Shown piece after piece: positions 58,153-64,000 of a stretch of DNA of 64,000 nucleotides. The number at the start of each line of letters is the position of its first letter. The first letter of the stretch is position 1. This DNA comes from Acidithrix ferrooxidans. GTDB lineage: Bacteria > Actinomycetota > Acidimicrobiia > Acidimicrobiales > Acidimicrobiaceae. The translations under genes and the position numbers were made by a program. The notes beneath the pieces are model-generated. The model saw only the letters and a program-made list of their open reading frames with translations, ran no database searches and was not told the DNA's origin. The stretch covers positions 37,059 to 101,058 of the forward strand of contig NZ_JXYS01000029.1 of the NCBI RefSeq assembly GCF_000949295.1, given 5' to 3'.

Positions 58153-58953
58153 ATGAAACAAGCACGAGACGCTGTTGCCTGGATCGCTATGAATATTGGT
58201 ATGGTCTTTGCCCTTGTGGGCATCTTCAGCTTTCTGGCAACGCAGAGCATCTTCCAACAGGGTACTCTCGCGAATTCTGCAAAGACAATTATGGCAAGTT
58301 CCGCGGTTAGAGCCGACATCTCCAATGCAATCACTTCATCAATAACCAATACATTGGGAACGACATCGCCACAAAGTGCAAACGAGGTAAATCTTGCACT
58401 CCAAAAGACCTTCGAAAATGCCTCCGTCCAAAACATATTTGCAAATGCGCTATCGGAGGCTCAGTCGCACTTGAATGGCGCCTCACTTGGCCCCATCACC
58501 ATAGGAGGTCCGACATTTCAAAACACCCTAGCATCGTCTCTCCAACCGATTGACCCATCCCTAGCGTCTCTGGTACAAAAGACTCCTCTAGTAATCAACA
58601 TACCTGGCACCTCCCTTCCGAATCTTGGAATTATAAAACGAGCACTTCCTCGAGTCGAGCGTGATGCCTTTGTTGGCGCGGGACTGCTGCTTGGATTCGC
58701 ATTTATCATTGCAGCTAAGCGAAGACATGTGATTGAAGCGATTGGCTGGAGGCTAATTGCAATAAGCTTCTTCAACGCCTTCGTCTTCTTCATACTTCCA
58801 CAATGGATAATACCAATGCTCGCAATATCGTGGGGACCAGTGGCCTCCATAGTACTAAAGGCCATCGGTGGACCCGTTATCGCCACCTACATCACGATCT
58901 TTGTGACTGGCATTGGTTGCATTAGTTTGCCAAGATTTATTCCATTTCTATAG
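58153..58953 (+). CDS. membrane protein with four helices, unknown function
   Basis: A 266-residue protein. Membrane helices lie at about residues 9-30, 173-188, 200-225 and 235-262. An extracytoplasmic region of some 140 residues between helices one and two is rich in Ser/Thr/Ala and Asn (KTIMASSAVRADISNAITSS). I do not recognise a named family, though the arrangement is common in actinobacterial integral membrane proteins. It stands alone, next to the inserted IS607-type element. Confidence 0.75.
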   Translation: MKQARDAVAWIAMNIGMVFALVGIFSFLATQSIFQQGTLANSAKTIMASSAVRADISNAITSSITNTLGTTSPQSANEVNLALQKTFENASVQNIFANALSEAQSHLNGASLGPITIGGPTFQNTLASSLQPIDPSLASLVQKTPLVINIPGTSLPNLGIIKRALPRVERDAFVGAGLLLGFAFIIAAKRRHVIEAIGWRLIAISFFNAFVFFILPQWIIPMLAISWGPVASIVLKAIGGPVIATYITIFVTGIGCISLPRFIPFL

Positions 58954-58979
58954 CCAATATGGCAATCATTCGTATCCGC

Positions 58980-59183
58980 TCCGAAATACATATACATTCA
59001 TATGCACCTCTTTTGTTTTCGCTCTCCAGACGCCTTTGCGTGTTCTGCCCCATCCACGGGGGCAGAACTAGGGCGAGTCGGTGGTTGCACACCTCCCACG
59101 TCCAACTCGCGTTGTCGTGGTATCCTTGGAGTCCTGCCGTGAGCGCTATCCTTGGCATCTTCGAGGATGTTCCGGCTTTCCAT
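58980..59183 (-). ncRNA. candidate TnpB guide RNA (omega RNA) region
   Basis: TnpB elements encode a guide RNA overlapping the end of tnpB and running into the element's end. Here the 200 bases after the stop hold a perfect ten-base stem: GTTCTGCCCC (59042-59051) and GGGGCAGAAC (59059-59068), loop of seven. No gene covers it convincingly. Assignment is by position and structure only. Confidence 0.4.
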
Positions 59184-60689
59184 TTAGCGTAGGAACCTCG
59201 CGTCAAGAATCTTTCTCACTTCCGTGTAGGGAGTGAACCGGTCGATCTGGTGATCTTGGATCCTTGATTTGATGTTCATGGAGGCTACGTGATCTGCATC
59301 GCCCTGCCAATTGCAATCCCAATAAGGGTTACGACAGTGAAACACATCCCCGCTTCGGTTGTCGAAAGAGACATGCCCACACGTTGGATTAGGACATGTT
59401 TGGCTGGTGTAGGCCGCGTTGACCGTTTTAATGCCGGAACCTCCGACATGCGCATGTACCATAATGCGTTCTTGGTTCTCGTCCCTTGCCCACGATGAGC
59501 AGAGTCGAGATATCTTCTTAGACTTAGCCTTACCCCCTAGGTGAGACAGATCTTCGGTGATGATTTCTTTTGGCCGTTGTGATGGATGTTGGGGAGCTCG
59601 TCCATTAGCTCTGGTGCGATTGCCCTCTCCGTAGACCACTTCTTTGATTGCAGCGCCCGAAATTGTCTGTAGTTGTGCCTTTGCACGCCTGAGTCGAGCT
59701 TTTTGTTTCTTGGTCCCTAGGTTATTTCGTGAGATGTGCTTGGTTCTTCTGGAGCCAGCATCTCTCTTTGATAGAGCGTGAAGTTTGTTCCTTGCCTTGC
59801 CGGTCTTATGCCTGCGCTTAGTCATAGACCTAAGCGCTCGGCCATACTCGTCGCCATGATGAACTCCCGAGTCATCAGTGCAGACCTCGGTGACTCCCCA
59901 GTCGAGCGATACAGCGGGGCCGGTGGCCTTGGCTAGAGCTGCAACGTCGTAGCTAACGTGAATGAAGGCCCGCTTGTTCTCTTCATCAAGTACGACCCTG
60001 ACATTCCCCGACACACGAGAAATGCCGGACAGGGGTAGCGAGATGCGTTTGTTGCGAGTTGAGCTGACAACTTTGACATAGCGTCTGGTCTTGCCTTTAG
60101 CTGTGTCGTTGTCGACCACTGAATACAAGGTAGAGTCCAAAGACATAGAGTGAGACTTGATAACAGTTGGCCAGCTACCATCGAGTGCATCTCGAATGAC
60201 GCGATGTAAGTACGAGGCTATCTTTGTACCCGTTTCGGGGGAGGTAGTCACAGTGGAGATCTCTGGCACGCCGCCACCCATGATTTGGCCAATAGCCGAG
60301 TATCTCGTTAGACAAGCATAGGCATAATGCCTCTCATCTTCGTCTGTGAAGCGTCTCCACACCCTTGCCTTGACGTTAGCTCTTACAAAGCAGGACTCGA
60401 TGTGGCGAATACAGGTATCCACGGCGTCAAAGGCAGCTTGGTCTACCAAATGGACGTTGATGCCCTCTGGGTATAAGCCCTGTGCCTTTGCATAGTCACG
60501 AAAGCTTTTGCTTCTATCAAGCAGCCTCCATAGGCTAGTCTGGCGCAGATGAGCTACAAAGACGCGCTTTGCGTCGCTATAGTGCCCAATCACAGAGCGC
60601 GTCTCGTCATACTTGTTCTTGTTCAGTGGCAACGTGGCTAGACGTACCGTGCGCTTCATAATGCTAACCATCGAGTGAGGCTCGGACAT
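59184..60689 (-). CDS. tnpB: TnpB RNA-guided nuclease family protein
   Basis: A 501-residue protein, somewhat long for TnpB. The RuvC-like site looks complete: Asp263 in VSLDWGVTEV, Glu379 in IITEDLSHLGG and Asp466 (or Asp464) in GDADHVASMNI. The zinc-binding cysteines are Cys432 and Cys437 in TCPNPTCGHV, and Cys452 and Cys459 in HCRNPYWDCNW; both pairs are spaced more widely than the usual CxxC. TYTSQT-type wording (NAAYTSQTCP) before the first pair is characteristic. It starts four bases after the tnpA stop. No frameshift is seen, in contrast with its neighbour tnpA. Confidence 0.9.
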   Translation of the reverse strand: MSEPHSMVSIMKRTVRLATLPLNKNKYDETRSVIGHYSDAKRVFVAHLRQTSLWRLLDRSKSFRDYAKAQGLYPEGINVHLVDQAAFDAVDTCIRHIESCFVRANVKARVWRRFTDEDERHYAYACLTRYSAIGQIMGGGVPEISTVTTSPETGTKIASYLHRVIRDALDGSWPTVIKSHSMSLDSTLYSVVDNDTAKGKTRRYVKVVSSTRNKRISLPLSGISRVSGNVRVVLDEENKRAFIHVSYDVAALAKATGPAVSLDWGVTEVCTDDSGVHHGDEYGRALRSMTKRRHKTGKARNKLHALSKRDAGSRRTKHISRNNLGTKKQKARLRRAKAQLQTISGAAIKEVVYGEGNRTRANGRAPQHPSQRPKEIITEDLSHLGGKAKSKKISRLCSSWARDENQERIMVHAHVGGSGIKTVNAAYTSQTCPNPTCGHVSFDNRSGDVFHCRNPYWDCNWQGDADHVASMNIKSRIQDHQIDRFTPYTEVRKILDARFLR

Positions 60690-60693
60690 CGGA

Positions 60694-61319
60694 TCATGGA
60701 GTTACCTCTTTGGCCACCTCTTGAAGCCGTTCCATAACCTTTTTGTTTTTATGGCTACGCGATCCATATAGCCAGCCCGAGAAGACGGTTACGATTTCAA
60801 TGACATCGTTTGTCAGATCTTCTTCAAAGGTTGAATCCTCGCTAGCGTTGATAATGATTACTTCGACTCCAAAATGCTCACAAAGGGAGAAAACAAGCTC
60901 TGACCCAAAACGAAGCAGTCTGTCCTTGTGACTGAGCACCAGCCGCCCAACCTCGCCGGAGCAAATCCAAGAGATAAGCACTTTTAGTCCACGCTTATGG
61001 TAGTTGAGTCCTGACCCTACATCGGAGATGATCTCATAGCTCCACCCGTTTGCGGCGCAATAGCTCTCTAGGAGAGCCACCTGGCGAACCAAGTCGTCTT
61101 TTTGAGCGTTGGTTGACACGCGGGCATAGGCGATGGTAGCTCTGGTGGATGGAGCTTTATGAGAGTAATAGCACGAAGCTTAGATAGGTCATAACGCCTT
61201 CTGCCTCCTTGTGTGCGTATAGGAGGATCGATACGTCCTTCTGCTTGTCATCTCCGTAGCGTCATGGGGTGTACCCCAAGCTCCTGTGCTGGCACCCCAA
61301 TAGGCACTAACCTCGTCAT
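60694..61319 (-). pseudogene. tnpA: IS607 TnpA serine recombinase, inactivated
   Basis: The intact protein would start at the ATG at 61319 (MTRLVPIGVPAQELGVHP) with a MerR-like DNA-binding domain. A TGA at 61248-61250 falls where related proteins have Trp (TLRR-stop-QAEGRIDPPIRT), then GGRRRYDLSKLRAIT continues. Near 61165 the frame shifts by one base, and the recombinase domain ATIAYARVSTNAQKDDL follows in a new frame to a normal stop. The catalytic Ser is in ARVST. The two lesions mean no full protein can be made without recoding. Confidence 0.85.
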
Positions 61320-61320
61320 A

Positions 61321-61655
61321 TAGGCATTATAGTAAACTTCGTTTAAGAGTGCCCAGCTGGAGAGTAGCAGTAGCGAGCCCCAGCCACATTCGATCAAATC
61401 TATCGCCAAGCTATGGTCGTCATCGCTTGGCCCCTAAGATCTTAGTTTAGCCAAAACTGGTACCAAAACCGGCATAAGCCTAAATCCATCCAAACCAAGA
61501 TCGAAGGCTCGCTTATCTCTTTTGGAACTGATCCTGGATCTACAACCATCTACCAAAAGGTGACCCACGCAAGAAACCTCCGGCTCCACCTAGTCCTACA
61601 AGAACAATTCAACCGCAGTTCAAAGTCACAAAGCTCAATCCAGCTGGTCTCAACT
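61321..61655. other. gap between IS607 element and MFS gene
   Basis: About 335 bases with no gene seen. It may include the element's outer end. Confidence 0.35.
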
Positions 61656-63074
61656 TCAATCAGCGCTCGCCTTTAGGTCGGAGTGCGACCTAGACCTTGA
61701 CGATAAGAACGATCCAAAGACCCCAGATGCAATCGCCGTTGCACTCTCATACCACCAGAGATCTTGAAAATTACCGAAATTCCCAGATCGTCGTGACGAA
61801 CCCGCCAAGATTACGACCAAAATAGCAACGCCCACGGCCCCACCAATCTGGCGAGCTGTTTGATTCAACGCGCTTCCAACTCCGAAGTCCGAAGGAGAAA
61901 GGTCAGCGACTGCAGCGGCGCTCAGGATGGGAAAGGTCGAACCTATTCCAACTCCCACAATTAAAGACGAGGGCAACCAATGAAAAAGGTAGTTAGGAAC
62001 TCCTCCGGCAAATATTCCAAAGGAAGCTAAGCCGCACGCATAGATAACAGAACCAAAGATCATCACTATACGAAACCCATATCGCCGGGCTACCTTTCCT
62101 GCGAAGCCAGAAACCAGGGCAACGACTATAGGAGTAGGTGTAATAGACAACCCCGCGTCCAATGTAGAAAAATGCCACACGCTAGTCAAGAACAAGATAT
62201 TGCCCAGTAGCATCGCGAAAAAAGCCATCGCATAGAGAAAGGTAGCCGCATTCGCTGCACTGAACGAACGAATCCGAAAAAGACTGAGATCTACAACGGG
62301 TTGTAGATGATTCATTGACCGCCTAATAAACCAGTATCCACTAACCAAAGAAAGAGCAAAGGCCGATAGGACAAAACGAGAGGTCCACCCCCATGATGCA
62401 CCCTGGGATATTCCAAAGACGACACTCGCAATTGATGTTGTCACTAAAACCACACCGAAATAATCTGGTCGAATTGTCGAAACCAAACGCTCAGATTCAA
62501 CCAAGCATCGCCTACCAAGAACAAGTGCGACTATCGCGATTGGAATATTTACCACAAAGACCAATCGCCATCCACCAAGAGAGATCAATCCAGCCCCAAG
62601 AGTAGGACCGGTAGCGACCGCCAATGCACCAATTCCAGCCCAAAGTGTAACCACCTGCGAACGCCGCTCGGGTGAGAATGCACCTAGAAGCAGACCCAAA
62701 GACGCTGGAAGCAATGCCGCCGCCCCGAGACCCTGTACGACCCTTCCCAGGATTACAGTAACCACCGAAGGAGCAAGCGCACATAGCGCCGATCCTAAGG
62801 AAAAGATAACGAGTCCGAGATAGAAGGTCCTCCTGCGTCCCGATCGATCACCGTATCTACCAGCGCTAACCAGCAGCGCTCCAAAGATTATCGTGTAGCC
62901 GCTAACCACCCAGGATAGGGCTGCCCTTGAATCATGTGGAAATGATTGTTCGATCGAAGGAAATGCGATATTTACGATCGAGAGATCCAACGAAGCCATA
63001 TAGGTGCCCAATGCAGTAACGAAAAAGGTAAGTCGTTCTGTCTTTAACCTGCTGGCCGAGCTATTTTTATGCAA
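61656..63074 (-). CDS. MFS drug efflux transporter, DHA2 (EmrB/QacA) type
   Basis: A 472-residue transporter with about 13-14 membrane helices. The N-terminus has SLDLSIVNIAFPSIEQ, a DHA2 signature. Motif A is AGRYGDRSGRRRTFYLG after helix two, and GLGAAALLPASLGLL and GPTLGAGLISLGGWRLVFVVNIPIA (motif C and the following segment) are antiporter marks. DHA2 proteins export drugs or metabolites by proton exchange; the substrate is unknown. No TetR-type regulator is adjacent, and it lies between two broken insertion sequences. Confidence 0.9.
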   Translation of the reverse strand: MHKNSSASRLKTERLTFFVTALGTYMASLDLSIVNIAFPSIEQSFPHDSRAALSWVVSGYTIIFGALLVSAGRYGDRSGRRRTFYLGLVIFSLGSALCALAPSVVTVILGRVVQGLGAAALLPASLGLLLGAFSPERRSQVVTLWAGIGALAVATGPTLGAGLISLGGWRLVFVVNIPIAIVALVLGRRCLVESERLVSTIRPDYFGVVLVTTSIASVVFGISQGASWGWTSRFVLSAFALSLVSGYWFIRRSMNHLQPVVDLSLFRIRSFSAANAATFLYAMAFFAMLLGNILFLTSVWHFSTLDAGLSITPTPIVVALVSGFAGKVARRYGFRIVMIFGSVIYACGLASFGIFAGGVPNYLFHWLPSSLIVGVGIGSTFPILSAAAVADLSPSDFGVGSALNQTARQIGGAVGVAILVVILAGSSRRSGNFGNFQDLWWYESATAIASGVFGSFLSSRSRSHSDLKASAD

Positions 63075-63298
63075 CTATCAATCATCCATTCCACAGACCA
63101 TTGCCCTCTGCTCAAAAGTGGCCGGAACCATCGATCTGATCAAGTAAAACCTATAACCGCCAGGTAGTCGAGATCAGCTAGGCGTTTGGTCAATTCACAA
63201 CTTTGCTAGCAAATCCTCCACGATAACCCGCAATGCAAAAAGTCTAAGACCTAACGCCTAGCCGAGCCACCAGCATTGGCGAAAACTATTCATACTTA

Positions 63299-64000
63299 TC
63301 AAGTTTCGTAAGCAAGAGCCATTTTGGAGTCAGATTCGCGGAGTAGCGGATGGGGAGACGCAAACACACATGTATTGAGAAGTCGCTCTACCAAGGACAT
63401 TTCAAAGTGCCTTGCGTTGAATCGGTATGCGAATTCCTCGAGGCATAAGTTGCTTATGTTCCTCACGTCCGTGGTATGTTCCGTCGATAAATTTCTTGCA
63501 GTTCCCAATTTAGGATCTTGAGCCATTTGAATGTTACATGTGCTTGTTCGTCTTTGGATAGAGTGATCGAATGCGCTAGTCCAAGGTCTCGAGCACATAC
63601 CCCGTAACTTGGGTTACCATCACTTATCAGCTTGGTATTAGAATCTAAACGTCTCACAAAAACATCTTTGGGTGATTTAGCAGTGGTATCTTTGATTACT
63701 TCCATGAAGCAATGAGTAGGAGCACCATTGCTAATCGACACTCCAATTAGGACATTGGTTTGTTTTGTTCCCTTTCCTCTTCTGCCTTCGCCATGGCTCT
63801 CACCACCTAAAAAGAACTCATCTACCTGGACGTTTCCTCCAAGTTTATATAAACCATTTCGGTCAGCCATTGCTTTTCGTAGCTTATTTAGCATCAACCA
63901 GCCAGTCGAATAAGATACTTGAACGAATTTAGCAATGGTAGTAGCCGAAAGACCACGCTTGTCGTTGGACAATAGATAGATAGCGGAGAACCACTTGGAT
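63299..64000 (-). pseudogene. IS1595-family transposase, frameshifted, cut by window edge
   Basis: From the window edge the frame reads SKWFSAIYLLSNDKRGLSATT, STGWLMLNKLRKAM, then the ISXO2-type core VQVDEFFLGGE and LISDGNPSYG, and stops at 63463. Around 63490 a second frame continues with KFIDGTYHGREEHKQLMPRG, the usual follow-on, and by about 63450 a third frame gives LEEFAYRFNARHFEMSLVERLL to a stop at 63299. Two frameshifts are therefore needed to restore the C-terminus. The 5' end is beyond the window. Confidence 0.82.

Larger units (their letters stand above)
58980..61320 (-). mobile_element. IS607-type element, immobile
   Basis: A serine-recombinase gene (tnpA, broken) followed by tnpB, the IS607 order, both on the minus strand. 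The boundaries are not defined by inverted repeats, as expected for the family, so coordinates are approximate: the right limit is the tnpA start and the left limit the end of the hairpin region downstream of tnpB. Confidence 0.75.

Overview
The window looks like a chromosomal segment of an acidimicrobial-type actinobacterium (Acidimicrobiia, perhaps an Acidithrix or Ferrimicrobium relative). The evidence is indirect. It has a homodimeric AceE-type pyruvate dehydrogenase E1, SUF iron-sulfur assembly with SufU and a Rieske subunit, a mycothiol-dependent maleylpyruvate isomerase-type protein, an actinobacterial-type small MaoC hydratase next to a methylsuccinyl-CoA dehydrogenase, and secreted proteins with Thr-rich linkers. 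Base composition is low for an actinobacterium, judged by eye. Species assignment is inference. I found no rRNA, tRNA or CRISPR array.

Layout. 1-4.4 kb (minus): ABC exporter running off the edge, small membrane protein, aldo/keto reductase, SDR. 4.7-10.3 kb (plus): aceE, type IV pilin, HhH-GPD repair protein, thiE. 10.3-12.9 kb (minus): a hydrolase fold without catalytic residues, a carboxymuconolactone decarboxylase-like protein, an acyl-CoA dehydrogenase. 13-17.2 kb (plus): metallo-hydrolase, nitroreductase, sufC-sufS-sufU. 17.4-22 kb: a non-coding stretch, then (minus) a phosphodiester glycosidase-like exoprotein and a two-component pair. 22.2-25.5 kb: ferredoxin (plus) and sufD-Rieske-sufC (minus). 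25.7-32.8 kb: crotonase, Cys-rich protein, HtrA-regulator-kinase, mycothiol enzyme. 32.8-35.2 kb is a gene desert. 35.2-40.1 kb: repeat-bearing surface protein, PII and ammonium transporter. 40.5-42 kb: sufB (minus). 42.3-53.9 kb: oligopeptidase B, RodZ-like and FtsH-like proteins, RmlC, metallo-hydrolase, pilT, a broken GGDEF-EAL gene, a secreted protein. 54-57.6 kb: MaoC hydratase, a small unknown protein, a methyltransferase, methylsuccinyl-CoA dehydrogenase. 58-64 kb: membrane protein, an IS607-type element with broken tnpA and intact tnpB, an MFS exporter, a broken IS1595 transposase.

How genes work together. The SUF machinery is spread over three loci (sufC1-S-U, sufD-Rieske-C2, sufB). 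I found the same palindromic site, built on TTTCTCCTAT-N4-ATAGGAGAAA, just upstream of all three, which suggests one regulon under a repressor not encoded here. Other groups are nitrogen sensing and uptake (PII and Amt with a GlnR-like box between), envelope stress (HtrA plus a two-component system, and a second two-component system), type IV pili (pilin and PilT, far apart), and part of the ethylmalonyl-CoA pathway.

The most interesting observations are the shared suf operator, the immobilised IS607 element with an intact TnpB and candidate guide RNA, the one-base split in the GGDEF-EAL gene, and several unexplained structured non-coding regions.
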